From Rhodospirillaceae bacterium (GTDB lineage Bacteria > Pseudomonadota > Alphaproteobacteria > Rhodospirillales > JABJKH01), in contig JABJKH010000024.1 of the NCBI GenBank assembly GCA_018660465.1, positions 1 to 47,254 of the forward strand: a DNA stretch of 47,254 nucleotides, given 5' to 3'. Of this stretch, positions 34,628 to 44,420 are shown piece after piece (the first letter of the stretch is position 1; the number at the start of each line of letters is the position of its first letter). Under the pieces are notes generated by a model. That model saw nothing but the letters and a program-made list of their open reading frames with translations. It was not told the DNA's origin and did no database searches. The position numbers and the translations under genes are program-made.

Positions 34628-35611
34628 CTATTCATCATCCCCCAAACCAGCGGATTGATGATACAGCGGCTTGTTGCAATGGGGGCAGGCGTAGACGGCG
34701 GCACCAGAGCGGCGGAGGCCGGTTTCTAGAAGTTCCATCGCGTCTTCGGCTGTAATTCCCAGTTCTTCCTGGGCTTCTTCCAGTTGTTTAATTTCGGCAT
34801 GAGACAGAACGCCATCGACCAACGCTTCTTCGACGGCTTCCTCGTATTCCCTGCGGCGGCGGTGGAGGGCGGAATTGAAGCCGGACGCGAGTAAGCCCGC
34901 CGGCAGGGCAACCATGCCCATGCCAATAATTCCAATGCACGCCCCAAGGATTTTGCCAAAGACAGTCACCGGGATCACGTCGCCATACCCGACAGTCGTC
35001 ATGGTGATGATGGCCCACCACATGGCAGCCGGAATGGTGCCGAACTTATCAGGCTGGGCTGTGTGCTCGGCTAAGTAAGTCATGCTGGCGGCGATGATCA
35101 CCAGTAGGATTAAGACAAACATGGAGGCTGCTATCGGCTTGGCTTCTTCTTTTAAGACGCTTAGCAGCAGAGTCATCGACGAAGAATAACGGGTGAGCTT
35201 GAATATTCGAAACAGCCTGAGCACACGCAGGAACCGAAGATCGACTTGGAAAAAGATCGTGAGATAAAATGGAATGATTGCCAACAAATCGATAATCGCC
35301 ATAGGGGTAAGCATGTAGCGAAGTCGGCCCATTATCGGGGAGCGATATCCGAGAGATTCATCTTCATGATCAACGACCGACCAAACCCGACAAAGGTATT
35401 CGATGGTGAAAAGCGCTACCGAAAAGACTTCAAAGGCAAAGAAGAACTGGCCGTACGCGGCTTCGTATGTAGGAACTGATTCTAGAATCACCGCAATCAC
35501 ATTGAGTGAGATCAATGTCATCAGCGCAATATCAACCGTACGACCCAATGCACTATCGGTTCGTCCCGCGTCTAGAATCTCATATACTCGGCGTCTCTTG
35601 ATCCCCACCAT
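34628..35611 (-). CDS. Voltage-gated potassium channel (six-TM ion transporter)
   Basis: The 327-residue protein has six membrane segments. The S4 region is RFLRVLRLFRIFKLTR with regularly spaced arginines, so it is voltage-sensing. The pore loop has the potassium selectivity filter TVGYGD. After the pore comes a cytoplasmic tail of about 80 residues. It holds a segment DGVLSHAEIKQLEEAQEELGI and a terminal CPHC pair. The ATG at 35611 has GGGGGG upstream; an ATG six codons earlier (35629) is possible. Its stop lies three bases from that of the convergent HugZ-like gene. Confidence 0.92.
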   Translation of the reverse strand: MVGIKRRRVYEILDAGRTDSALGRTVDIALMTLISLNVIAVILESVPTYEAAYGQFFFAFEVFSVALFTIEYLCRVWSVVDHEDESLGYRSPIMGRLRYMLTPMAIIDLLAIIPFYLTIFFQVDLRFLRVLRLFRIFKLTRYSSSMTLLLSVLKEEAKPIAASMFVLILLVIIAASMTYLAEHTAQPDKFGTIPAAMWWAIITMTTVGYGDVIPVTVFGKILGACIGIIGMGMVALPAGLLASGFNSALHRRRREYEEAVEEALVDGVLSHAEIKQLEEAQEELGITAEDAMELLETGLRRSGAAVYACPHCNKPLYHQSAGLGDDE

Positions 35612-35706
35612 GCTGCCGCCCCCCAACATTTTCCTGGGCCTAGAATTCTATGACACTACGCGGGACATGTTAAAAATCGATTGAAACCGCCGTATTTCTT
35701 TTTAAT

Positions 35707-36078
35707 TTATTTTTTTCTAATTCCGGCCGCGATTAGGGCGCACCACCCTACCATTAACAGCCCGCCGCCTGTGGGGGCTGCGCCGGGGACCAAAACGTCG
35801 CCGGTGATTGCCAGGGCATAGAGGGTTCCTGAAAACATCACGATGCCAGCCGTGAACGCCCAACCTGCAATATTTACGACTTTGCGGATGCCGCCGGTGT
35901 TTTTCGACGTTAGCCACGCGACGGCCAGCAACGCGAGGGCGTGCCACATATGATATTGGACGCCCATGGCAAAAAAATCGCGCGCCGCAGAGTCAGCCTC
36001 CAGGCTATGGTAGCCAAAAGCACCTCCGATCACAGCGGCTAAGCCATTGAGTCCGCCCAAGATTATCCAAATACGCAT
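35707..36078 (-). CDS. DUF423 family membrane protein
   Basis: The 123-residue protein has four hydrophobic segments (about residues 4-22, 41-58, 68-88 and 97-119). It opens with the family pattern of a short N-terminal helix followed by GAFGYHSLE, close to the GAFGAHGL motif of DUF423 (YgdD-like) proteins. This family has no established function. The ATG is preceded by a GTGGAG ribosome site. It is divergent from gltB. Confidence 0.9.
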   Translation of the reverse strand: MRIWIILGGLNGLAAVIGGAFGYHSLEADSAARDFFAMGVQYHMWHALALLAVAWLTSKNTGGIRKVVNIAGWAFTAGIVMFSGTLYALAITGDVLVPGAAPTGGGLLMVGWCALIAAGIRKK

Positions 36079-36133
36079 TACTATTTCTCCACAAGATATA
36101 CTTAAAATTCAATCGAGCATTGCGGCCTTGTGC

Positions 36134-36162
36134 TTGTCCAGACCAAAATTTTTCGTTAAATA
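36134..36162 (+). promoter_or_regulatory. Possible gltB promoter
   Basis: TTGTCC (36134-36139) and TAAATA (36157-36162) are spaced by 17 bases. A start near 36169 would put the long inverted repeat of 36174-36241 at the very 5' end of the gltBD transcript. The -10 match is weak. Confidence 0.35.
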
Positions 36163-36173
36163 GAAGGAAAATT

Positions 36174-36241
36174 AAGCCAAATAGGGCCCAGAGGCAGCCG
36201 GATGAGCCGCCTTCAGGGCCCTTTTCGACTGTATTTGGCTT
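36174..36241 (+). promoter_or_regulatory. Long inverted-repeat leader upstream of gltB
   Basis: The ten bases AAGCCAAATA (36174-36183) pair perfectly with TATTTGGCTT (36232-36241). Inside, GGGCCC (36184-36189) pairs with GGGCCC (36216-36221), and AGGC pairs with GCCT further in. A TTTT run at 36222-36225 follows the inner hairpin. The inner hairpin plus T-run could terminate transcription, while the outer arms could close an extended structure. It lies 82 bases before the gltB start. It is listed as a structured leader; no known riboswitch family is recognised. Confidence 0.55.
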
Positions 36242-36322
36242 TGGGTGTAATTGGCTGGAACCGGTGAGATTGCAGGATTTACCCTGCAACCGAAGTCCAC
36301 CGCGATCCGGAAATGGGATTAT

Positions 36323-39300
36323 ATGAGAGAAAAGAACGGAAATTATCCTGGCATGCCCCCGAAACAGGGGCTTTATGACCCGCTGAACGAGCATGATGCC
36401 TGTGGCATCGGCTTCGTCGCGAACATAAAGAATCGCAAAAGTCATGAAATCGTAAAACAAGGCCTTCAGGTCCTTGATAACGTAACCCATCGGGGTGCCG
36501 CGGGCGCTGATCCGTTAGCCGGCGATGGCGCGGGAATATTAATCCAGATTCCAGACACGTTTCTGCGCGCAGAAACTAAGGGTCTGGGCATCGATTTACC
36601 CGCCGTGGGCGACTATGGCGTGGCGATGGTGTTCTTCCCCCATGACGATACAAAATACGATACCTGCGAGAAAATATTTCTTGATAACGTAAAAGCCGAA
36701 GGCCAAAAATTCTTAGGCTGGCGTGACGTTCCTGTTGATAGTTCGGTTCTTGGCGAAAGCGTCAAACCGATGGAGCCCCGAATTCGTCAGGGATTCATTG
36801 CGCGCGGCAAAAATTGTGCCGACACGGACGCGTTCGAACTCAAACTCTTTGTCATCCGCAAGCAAATCCAGCGCGGTGTCCGGGAAATGCCAGGGCTGGA
36901 CTTTTTCATCCCGTCAATGTCGGCGCGGACGTTGTGCTACAAAGGCATGATCCTGGCCGGTCGGGTTGCTGACTATTACTTGGATTTACAAGACGAAACA
37001 TTGGACTCGGCGTTGGCGCTTGTGCACCAGCGTTTTTCGACCAATACCTTCCCGTCATGGGAATTGGCGCAACCGTTCCGCTATCTCTGTCATAACGGCG
37101 AAATCAATACGGTTCGGGGTAACATTAATTGGATGGCGGCACGCCGCAGTTCCATGAAATCGGAAATTCTAGGCGATGATCTAGATAAGCTGTGGCCCTT
37201 GTTGATCGAAGGACGATCTGATTCCGCAACGTTTGATAACGCATTGGAACTCTTGGTGTCTGGCGGCTATTCACTGGCGCACGCGATGATGTTGATGGTC
37301 CCAGAAGCTTGGTCCAATAACCCTTTGATGGATGAAAAACGCCGCGCATTTTATGAATACAACGCAGCCTTGATGGAACCGTGGGACGGCCCCGCAGCGG
37401 TCGCTTTCACCGATGGTCGTCAAATCGGCGCGACCTTGGACCGAAACGGCTTGCGTCCAGCCCGCTACGTGGTGACCGAAGACGACTTGGTGGTGATGGG
37501 TTCCGAAGTCGGCGTGATTACAATTCCAGAAGAAAAAATCGTCCAGAAATGGCGCCTGCAACCGGGTAAGATGTTCCTGATTGATCTGGAGCAGGGACGC
37601 ATTATTGATGACGAAGAATTAAAGGCAGACTTGGCTAACGCTAATCCGTATCAGGATTGGCTCGATAAAACGCAGATCATGTTGGAAGACTTGCCGGCTA
37701 AAAGTGCGCCTTTGCCGCCTAACGATAAAACCCTATTGAACCGCCAGCAGGCATTCGGCTACACCCAGGAAGACCAAAAGTTTTTCTTAGAACCTATGGC
37801 AGTGACGGGTCAGGACCCGGTCGGTGCGATGGGTCGAGATACGCCACCTGCGGTGCTGTCCGACAGACCGAAGATGCTTTCGGATTATTTCAAGCAATGC
37901 TTCGCCCAGGTTACCAACCCGCCGATCGATCCCATTCGCGAAGAATTGGTGATGTCGCTGGTATCTTTGATTGGCCCGCGACCGAACCTGTTAGATTTGA
38001 AGTCCGGCGGCACCCACAACCGAATGGAAGTACGCCAGCCAATCCTGACCAATATCGACCTTGAAAAAATACGTCACTTTGAATTCAACGTCGGCAAAGC
38101 GTTCAGGACCTATACCCTGGATATCTGCTACGCCGCAGAAGACGGTGCGGAAGGCATGGCTGCTGCCGTTGAAGGTATTTGTAAGCGCGCTGAAGAAGTT
38201 GTTCGCGACCGCTATAATATTCTGGTCTTGTCAGACCGAGGCATGGATGAAAATAGGATTGCGATCCCTGCGTTGTTGGCGACAGGAGCGGTCCATCACC
38301 ACCTGATCCGCGAAGGTCTCCGGACCAATGCGGGTCTTGTGGTAGAAACCGGCGAAGCGCGCCTGGTGCATGATTTCTGTCTATTAGCAGGTTACGGCGC
38401 GGAAGCCGTGAACCCGTACTTGGCATTTGATGTGCTGACGTCTTTGTTGGACGACATGCCGGATGAACTCGACGCCGAGGAAGTTCACAAACGCTACATC
38501 AAGGCCATCGACAAGGGGATGTTGAAGGTCATGTCGAAGATGGGCATTTCGACCTATCAGTCCTATTGCGGCGCACAGATTTTTGATGCGGTCGGACTCA
38601 ACAGCGTCTTTATAGAAAAATACTTCGAAGGCACGGCTTCTGCTATTGAAGGCATCGGCCTTGCCGAGGTCGCCGAAGAAACTGTTCGCCGTCATCAACT
38701 CGCCTATGGTGATGCACCGATTTATCAGAACCACTTGGATGTGGGCGGTGATATGGCCTATCGATTGCGGGGTGAGGTCCATCATTGGACGCCGGAAACA
38801 GTATCGTTGATGCAGCATGCAGTTCGAGGTGCCGGGCAAGAAAAGTATGACGAATACGCCCGTCACATGAACGAGCAGACCAAGCAGCTAAAAACTTTGC
38901 GCGGCCTGATGGATTTTAAATTCGACGAAACGAACGAAATTCCCTTGGACGAAGTTGAGCCAGCCAAGGAAATCGTTAAACGCTTTGCCACCGGGGCGAT
39001 GTCTTTCGGCTCCATTTCATTCGAAGCACACACGACCTTGGCAATCGCGATGAACCGCATTGGCGGCAAGTCCAACACCGGCGAAGGTGGTGAACTGCCG
39101 GAACGTTTCAAGCCGTTGCCGAATGGTGATTCCATGCGTTCTGCCATTAAGCAGGTGGCGTCTGGACGGTTCGGGGTCACGGCGGAATATTTAGCGAATG
39201 CCGATGAACTTCAGATCAAGATGGCACAAGGGGCCAAGCCCGGTGAGGGTGGCCAACTGCCGGGCCACAAAGTCGATCAGACAATCGCCCAGGTCAGATA

Positions 39301-40981
39301 CTCAACCCCAGGTGTCGGTCTCATTTCACCGCCGCCGCATCATGATATTTACTCTATCGAAGACTTGGCGCAGCTCATTCATGATCTCAAGAACGCCAAC
39401 AGAGAAGCGCGTGTTTCGGTTAAGTTGGTCTCGACTGTTGGGGTCGGCACAATTGCTGCGGGTGTTTCCAAGGCTCATGCCGATCATGTCCTGATTTCTG
39501 GCTATGACGGCGGCACGGGAGCGAGCCCGCTGACATCCGTCATGCATGCGGGAAGTCCCTGGGAAATCGGTCTCGCTGAAACGCAGCAGACCTTGGTGCT
39601 GAACAGACTCCGAAGCCGCATTGCTGTGCAAGTTGATGGTGGTATTCGCACGGGTCGGGACGTGGCCATTGGGGCGCTGTTGGGAGCCGATGAATTTGGC
39701 TTCGCGACCTCTGCCTTGATCGCGACGGGTTGCATTATGATGCGCAAATGTCATCTGAACACGTGTCCTGTCGGTATCGCGACGCAAGACGCCGAACTCC
39801 GTAAGCGCTTTAAGGGCGAGCCAGAGCATGTCGTGAACTTCCTATTCTTTGTGGCTGAGGAATTACGCACCATCATGGCTAAGCTTGGCTTCCGCACAAT
39901 GAAAGAAATGACCGGTCGCTCGGACTTGCTTGATATGCGGACGGCGATTGATCATTGGAAGGCGAAAGGGCTGGATTATACCAAGCTCTTGCACAAACCG
40001 GACATGGGCCCTGACGTTCCGATTTATCACTGCGAAGGCCAGGACCATGGCCTCGACAAAGCGCTTGATAATATGCTGATCGAGAAAGCCCAGCCTGCAA
40101 TTGAAAACGGCACGCCGGTACAAATTGAAACCTCGGTTCTGAACATCAACCGCACGGTCGGCACGATGCTTTCGAACAAAATTGCCAAACGATATGGCAA
40201 CGCAGGCCTACCCGATGACACGATCTATATTAAATCCAGCGGCTCAGCCGGCCAAAGCTTTGGCGCGTTTCTGGCCCACGGTATAACAATTGAACATGTT
40301 GGTGACGCCAACGATTACACCGGCAAGGGACTGTCCGGCGGTCGCTTGATGATCTATCCGGCTGAGAACGTTCAGTTCAAACCAGAAGAAAATATCATCA
40401 TCGGTAATGTTGTCCTGTATGGCGCAACCGGAGGTGAAGCCTATTTCCGGGGTGTCGCAGGTGAACGCTTCGGGGTTCGTAATTCAGGTGCCACGGCTGT
40501 CGTTGAAGGGGTTGGTGACCACGGCTGTGAATACATGACCGGCGGCATTGTCGTTGTTCTTGGCCAGTCTGGTCGCAACTTTGCAGCAGGTATGAGCGGC
40601 GGCATAGCTTATGTCTTGGACGAAGAAGGCGATTTTGAACAGCGCTGTAATCTCTCCATGGTGGAGCTTGAGCCGATTCCAAATGAAGATCTGCACCATG
40701 ACCAAGGCCGCCATCAAAAGGGCGACTTGGAGGGCCATGGCTTGGTCGATGTAATGCACGACATGACTCGCTACGATTCGATGCGGCTTCATACTCTGAT
40801 CGAGAATCACAAGAAATATACCAACAGCTCACGGGCTCAGGAAATTTTGGATAACTGGGACGACTATCTGCAGAAGTTTGTTAAAGTCATGCCAGTCGAT
40901 TACCGTCGCGCGTTGATGAAAATGGCCGAAAAAGCACGCATGCGGGGCCAGCCCTGCGCGGCCGTCGCGGTGGGGGATTGA
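36323..40981 (+). CDS. gltB: Glutamate synthase large subunit
   Basis: GltB takes the amide nitrogen of glutamine and adds it to 2-oxoglutarate to make glutamate, with GltD supplying NADPH electrons. From the ATG at 36323 it has 1552 residues. The N-terminal amidotransferase nucleophile is Cys27 after a propeptide of 26 residues ([11 protein letters not shown]). The FMN barrel has [10 protein letters not shown] and [10 protein letters not shown] 3Fe-4S site is formed by Cys1137, Cys1143 and Cys1148 (CxxxxxCxxxxC). The C-terminal beta-helix has repeated glycine motifs such as [11 protein letters not shown]. The frame is open to 36251, but those residues are not family-like. Confidence 0.97.
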   Translation: MREKNGNYPGMPPKQGLYDPLNEHDACGIGFVANIKNRKSHEIVKQGLQVLDNVTHRGAAGADPLAGDGAGILIQIPDTFLRAETKGLGIDLPAVGDYGVAMVFFPHDDTKYDTCEKIFLDNVKAEGQKFLGWRDVPVDSSVLGESVKPMEPRIRQGFIARGKNCADTDAFELKLFVIRKQIQRGVREMPGLDFFIPSMSARTLCYKGMILAGRVADYYLDLQDETLDSALALVHQRFSTNTFPSWELAQPFRYLCHNGEINTVRGNINWMAARRSSMKSEILGDDLDKLWPLLIEGRSDSATFDNALELLVSGGYSLAHAMMLMVPEAWSNNPLMDEKRRAFYEYNAALMEPWDGPAAVAFTDGRQIGATLDRNGLRPARYVVTEDDLVVMGSEVGVITIPEEKIVQKWRLQPGKMFLIDLEQGRIIDDEELKADLANANPYQDWLDKTQIMLEDLPAKSAPLPPNDKTLLNRQQAFGYTQEDQKFFLEPMAVTGQDPVGAMGRDTPPAVLSDRPKMLSDYFKQCFAQVTNPPIDPIREELVMSLVSLIGPRPNLLDLKSGGTHNRMEVRQPILTNIDLEKIRHFEFNVGKAFRTYTLDICYAAEDGAEGMAAAVEGICKRAEEVVRDRYNILVLSDRGMDENRIAIPALLATGAVHHHLIREGLRTNAGLVVETGEARLVHDFCLLAGYGAEAVNPYLAFDVLTSLLDDMPDELDAEEVHKRYIKAIDKGMLKVMSKMGISTYQSYCGAQIFDAVGLNSVFIEKYFEGTASAIEGIGLAEVAEETVRRHQLAYGDAPIYQNHLDVGGDMAYRLRGEVHHWTPETVSLMQHAVRGAGQEKYDEYARHMNEQTKQLKTLRGLMDFKFDETNEIPLDEVEPAKEIVKRFATGAMSFGSISFEAHTTLAIAMNRIGGKSNTGEGGELPERFKPLPNGDSMRSAIKQVASGRFGVTAEYLANADELQIKMAQGAKPGEGGQLPGHKVDQTIAQVRYSTPGVGLISPPPHHDIYSIEDLAQLIHDLKNANREARVSVKLVSTVGVGTIAAGVSKAHADHVLISGYDGGTGASPLTSVMHAGSPWEIGLAETQQTLVLNRLRSRIAVQVDGGIRTGRDVAIGALLGADEFGFATSALIATGCIMMRKCHLNTCPVGIATQDAELRKRFKGEPEHVVNFLFFVAEELRTIMAKLGFRTMKEMTGRSDLLDMRTAIDHWKAKGLDYTKLLHKPDMGPDVPIYHCEGQDHGLDKALDNMLIEKAQPAIENGTPVQIETSVLNINRTVGTMLSNKIAKRYGNAGLPDDTIYIKSSGSAGQSFGAFLAHGITIEHVGDANDYTGKGLSGGRLMIYPAENVQFKPEENIIIGNVVLYGATGGEAYFRGVAGERFGVRNSGATAVVEGVGDHGCEYMTGGIVVVLGQSGRNFAAGMSGGIAYVLDEEGDFEQRCNLSMVELEPIPNEDLHHDQGRHQKGDLEGHGLVDVMHDMTRYDSMRLHTLIENHKKYTNSSRAQEILDNWDDYLQKFVKVMPVDYRRALMKMAEKARMRGQPCAAVAVGD

Positions 40982-40984
40982 TCC

Positions 40985-42412
40985 ATGGGTAAACCCACTG
41001 GCTTTTTAGAATACGCTAAGCGCGTTCGCGACTACGCTTCGGTGGAAGAGCGCACCAAGCATTTCAACGAATTCATGTACGACTTGGCGCCGGAGGAACT
41101 TTCCCGCCAAGGCGCCCGTTGCATGGATTGCGGAATCCCGTTCTGCCACCAAGGCTGCCCGGTAAACAATATCATTCCTGATTGGAACGACTTGGTGTTC
41201 AAGGGCGAATACCGCGAAGCCATTCAGGTGCTGCATTCAACCAATAACTTCCCGGAATTCACCGGCCGTATTTGCCCAGCGCCGTGCGAAGAAGCCTGTA
41301 CGCTGAACATCTTTGATGATCCGGTTTCGATTAAGACCATTGAGTGCGCAATTATTGATAAAGCTTGGGAAGAAGGCTGGGTTGAACCACAAATTCCCGC
41401 CCATCGCACCGGCAAGAAAGTCGCTGTGGTGGGCTCAGGCCCTGCAGGCTTGGCCTGCGCTCAGCAATTGGCCCGGGTGGGGCATTCGGTTGTGTTGTTT
41501 GAAAAGAACGAACGCATGGGCGGGTTGCTGCGCTACGGCATTCCTGACTTTAAGATGGAAAAAGATCTCATTGATCGCCGTTTGGCGCAGATGGATGCCG
41601 AAGGCGTTGAGTTCCGGCCAAACAGTCATATTGGTGTGGATATTCAAATCAGCGACCTCATTGATGAATACGATGCAGTTGCGCTAACCGGCGGGTCTGA
41701 AGACCCACGTGATTTGCCGGTTCCCGGGCGCGAACTGGACGGTGTACACTTCGCTATGGACTTTCTGACCCAACAGAATCGTCGGAATCATGGCACGACC
41801 ATTCCAGACGATATTGGCATTATGGCGACGGATAAAGATGTCGTTGTCATTGGCGGCGGTGATACCGGGTCTGACTGTGTCGGCACATCGTTCCGCCATA
41901 GTGCTAAAAGCGTCACCCAAATTGAGATCATGCCAAAACCGCCGGAAAAAGAAGATAAAGCACTGACGTGGCCGAACTGGCCGATGAAGCTTCGTACTTC
42001 GACGTCTCACGAAGAAGGGGCAGCGCGCGATTGGGCCATTACGACCAAGGAATTTGTTGGCGAAAATGGTAAGGTAACCGCGCTTAAGACCATCCGTGTT
42101 GAATGGAACGAAGGACAACTCCAAGAAGTCGAAGGCTCGGAAGAAGAAATCAAGGCTGATCTGGTTTTCCTTGCCATGGGCTTCGTGCACCCATTTCACG
42201 AAGGTATGTTAGAAGACTTAGGTGCTGAACTTGATGGACGTGGTAATGTTCAGGCCAATACAGATGACTATCAGACGTCGGTTGATAAAGTCTTCGCGGC
42301 CGGTGATATGCGTCGGGGACAATCTCTTGTCGTTTGGGCGATCCGTGAAGGTCGGCAATGTGCGCGGTCTGTGGATGAGTTCTTAATGGGGTCGACCGAA
42401 CTGCCGAGATAA
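40985..42412 (+). CDS. gltD: Glutamate synthase small subunit
   Basis: GltD binds FAD, NADPH and two iron-sulfur clusters and feeds electrons to GltB. The 475-residue protein has N-terminal cluster cysteines in [14 protein letters not shown] and [11 protein letters not shown]. An FAD dinucleotide site follows as [12 protein letters not shown], then an NADPH site as [12 protein letters not shown]. The C-terminal [17 protein letters not shown] segment completes the FAD site. It begins three bases after the gltB stop, so the subunits are made together. Confidence 0.97.
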   Translation: MGKPTGFLEYAKRVRDYASVEERTKHFNEFMYDLAPEELSRQGARCMDCGIPFCHQGCPVNNIIPDWNDLVFKGEYREAIQVLHSTNNFPEFTGRICPAPCEEACTLNIFDDPVSIKTIECAIIDKAWEEGWVEPQIPAHRTGKKVAVVGSGPAGLACAQQLARVGHSVVLFEKNERMGGLLRYGIPDFKMEKDLIDRRLAQMDAEGVEFRPNSHIGVDIQISDLIDEYDAVALTGGSEDPRDLPVPGRELDGVHFAMDFLTQQNRRNHGTTIPDDIGIMATDKDVVVIGGGDTGSDCVGTSFRHSAKSVTQIEIMPKPPEKEDKALTWPNWPMKLRTSTSHEEGAARDWAITTKEFVGENGKVTALKTIRVEWNEGQLQEVEGSEEEIKADLVFLAMGFVHPFHEGMLEDLGAELDGRGNVQANTDDYQTSVDKVFAAGDMRRGQSLVVWAIREGRQCARSVDEFLMGSTELPR

Positions 42413-42450
42413 TATTTGTTTGTTTCTATGAATTCAGGTTTGAGGCTCTG

Positions 42451-43257
42451 ATGTCGGTATTGCAAATCGTTGTTCTTGCCATCGTTCAGGGGGTTACTGA
42501 ATTCCTACCGATTAGCAGTCAGGCTCATCTAGAACTGGTACCGGTCGTAAGTGGCTGGCCGGACCAGGGCTTGCTTATGGATGTTGCTGTCCACGTCGGG
42601 ACCCTTGGCGCAGTCATACTTTATTTCTGGCGTGATCTTTTCGGCATTATGGGCGGCCTCATCCGCTTGCTCCAAGGCAGAAACGACCCTGGGGCGATCT
42701 TAGCGTGGTATTTGATCGTTGGCACGTTGCCGGTTATTGGCGCCGGATATGTCATGAATACGTATTATCCAAACGCGTTCAGAAGTGTCGAGGTCATTGG
42801 CTGGGCAACCTTTGGGTTTGGCATTTTGCTTTATATTTCAGACAAAGTGGGAATGACCGTCCGCCGGGTCGAACATCTGAAATTCGTTGATGCCCTGTTT
42901 ATTGGCTGCGCTCAAGCCTTAGCGCTGATCCCTGGTACCAGTCGGTCCGGCATTACCATGACGGCGGCGCGATTTTTGGGTATGGAGCGATCTGATGCAG
43001 CGCGGTTTTCCATGCTGCTTTCAATCCCGGCAATTTTGGGAGCAGGGACGCTCAAGGGGTATGAGCTCTATCAATCCGGCGATGCGGCACTGACCACGCA
43101 AGCAGGGATGGCCGCAGGTCTCGCGTTCTTTTCCGCGTTGGTGGTAATTGCGATGCTGATGGCGTGGCTTAAACGGGCAACCTTCACGCCGTTCGTACTC
43201 TACCGAATCGTGCTGGGCGGCGTATTGCTTGGGATGGTTTATGGGATGGGCGGCTGA
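42451..43257 (+). CDS. uppP: Undecaprenyl-diphosphatase
   Basis: UppP (BacA) dephosphorylates undecaprenyl pyrophosphate so the lipid carrier can be reused for peptidoglycan and polysaccharides. The 268-residue polytopic protein has the normal length. The first catalytic motif is QGVTEFLP with Gln13 and Glu17, followed by [11 protein letters not shown] where many homologues have SSxGHL. The second is [27 protein letters not shown], cited by position near 42930-43010, including the conserved arginine. It lies 38 bases after gltD and may be read through from it. Confidence 0.95.
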   Translation: MSVLQIVVLAIVQGVTEFLPISSQAHLELVPVVSGWPDQGLLMDVAVHVGTLGAVILYFWRDLFGIMGGLIRLLQGRNDPGAILAWYLIVGTLPVIGAGYVMNTYYPNAFRSVEVIGWATFGFGILLYISDKVGMTVRRVEHLKFVDALFIGCAQALALIPGTSRSGITMTAARFLGMERSDAARFSMLLSIPAILGAGTLKGYELYQSGDAALTTQAGMAAGLAFFSALVVIAMLMAWLKRATFTPFVLYRIVLGGVLLGMVYGMGG

Positions 43258-43260
43258 ACG

Positions 43261-43701
43261 CTATTCTTTCTTAGGCTCCATACCCGGTGCGAACACGGGG
43301 ACCGGGGTAATTTTCATGCCGGGTTCATTAGGGTTCTCAACTAACAAATCCATTGAATTTGTGAGATACCTAACCACGCCGTTCTGAAATTCCTGCTTAA
43401 TCAGGGACCATGTTACGTACAGGCCACCACGAATATCATATTGCATGATTTCATCTTCTTGGGCGACGGCATGTAATGCCTTGGCCAAATCACCGGTCTG
43501 CGCCACGTAAACCCAACCGGGCTTGACGCCAGCGTGCCATATAACGAAGACGGCCGACTGTCCTTCAAGGCCAAGGTCCTCAGGGTCCAGGCTGTTAAAC
43601 TTATAAAAGTTTCCAACTGGAGATTTAACCCAATGGGGATCAACCGGCGGTCCAACCGCGACCGGTTTATCAGACTTTTTCTTGCTACCAAACAATCCCA
43701 T
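43261..43701 (-). CDS. Uncharacterised small protein
   Basis: I do not recognise this 146-residue protein. It begins MGLFGSKKKSDK, a short charged N-terminus, then a compact alpha/beta domain (about residues 15-120) and a proline-rich end. There is no signal peptide or membrane segment. The stretch AVFVIWHAG...WVYVAQTGDLAKAL (about 49-75) looks like the opening two strands of the GIY-YIG superfamily, but the catalytic Arg and Glu are not evident. The ATG has AAGGTGA eight bases upstream, within the perfect repeat at 43712-43724. Its stop is three bases from that of the convergent uppP. Confidence 0.75.
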   Translation of the reverse strand: MGLFGSKKKSDKPVAVGPPVDPHWVKSPVGNFYKFNSLDPEDLGLEGQSAVFVIWHAGVKPGWVYVAQTGDLAKALHAVAQEDEIMQYDIRGGLYVTWSLIKQEFQNGVVRYLTNSMDLLVENPNEPGMKITPVPVFAPGMEPKKE

Positions 43702-43711
43702 TTAGCGTGTC

Positions 43712-43724
43712 ACCTTACTAAGGT
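43712..43724. promoter_or_regulatory. Perfect 13-base palindrome at the ribosome site of the uncharacterised gene
   Basis: ACCTTACTAAGGT has six-base arms around one central base. Its right arm on the minus strand supplies AAGG of the ribosome site for the gene ending at 43261. It could be an operator or a chance repeat. Confidence 0.25.
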
Positions 43725-43868
43725 TATCAACAAAGATGCTTGCGGATCATCGAGACAAGCACCCATTACGGTATATATATAGAACTTCCAATAAGGAAAC
43801 TCATGCTAAAAATCAACATTTCAAGTTTAAAAATAATATCCTGACTCAAAAATTGGTGCACGCGATAA

Positions 43869-44420
43869 ATGAAAGAATTTAATGAAATTGGTGTGAGCAT
43901 AGATTTGGTGGCCTTGGGAACCGTTCTCGTGGTTATCGGTCTCATATTTATTTACGCCCTGCGCACAGGGATTTCCCCAATGCCGTCTTCAGCCAAGGTC
44001 CGTCGCACAATGTTCGATATGTTGCCGGATCATTTGGAGGGAACTGTGTTCGAACTGGGGTCCGGCTGGGGGACATTGGCCCTGCCTTTGGCCCGGCGTT
44101 ATCCAAATTGCCCGGTACGGGGTTACGAGATTTCGCCTTTGCCGTGGCTGTATTCATGGTTTAGGGGGCGCCGAGCGGGACAAAGCAACTTGAAATTTCT
44201 TCGTCGGGACTATTTGTCGGCTGATTTATCGTCGGCAGCACTGGTGGTTGTTTATATTCACGCGGACGGTATGGCTAAGCTTAAACCCAAGTTTGAAGCT
44301 GAACTAAAGCCCGGCACCTTGGTCTTGTCCAATTTCTTCCAGGTCCGAAGTTGGACGCCGGTTCAAGAAATCACAGCTGACGATCTTCATCGCAGTAAGG
44401 TCTATTTGTACCAAATTTAG
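43869..44420 (+). CDS. Membrane-anchored class I SAM-dependent methyltransferase, FAM173-like
   Basis: The 183-residue protein has one N-terminal hydrophobic segment (about residues 12-31) and then a short Rossmann methyltransferase domain. Motif I is FELGSGWGT at about 61-69. The acidic residue after the second strand is Glu87 in GYEISPLPWLYSW. An expected third region occurs as FLRRDYLS (about 110), then VVVYIHADGM and a closing SNFFQVRSWTP. This overall pattern resembles eukaryotic FAM173 (ATPSc-KMT/ANT-KMT) lysine methyltransferases, so a membrane protein substrate is conceivable. The substrate is unknown. Its stop overlaps that of the convergent aminopeptidase gene by four bases. Confidence 0.82.
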   Translation: MKEFNEIGVSIDLVALGTVLVVIGLIFIYALRTGISPMPSSAKVRRTMFDMLPDHLEGTVFELGSGWGTLALPLARRYPNCPVRGYEISPLPWLYSWFRGRRAGQSNLKFLRRDYLSADLSSAALVVVYIHADGMAKLKPKFEAELKPGTLVLSNFFQVRSWTPVQEITADDLHRSKVYLYQI

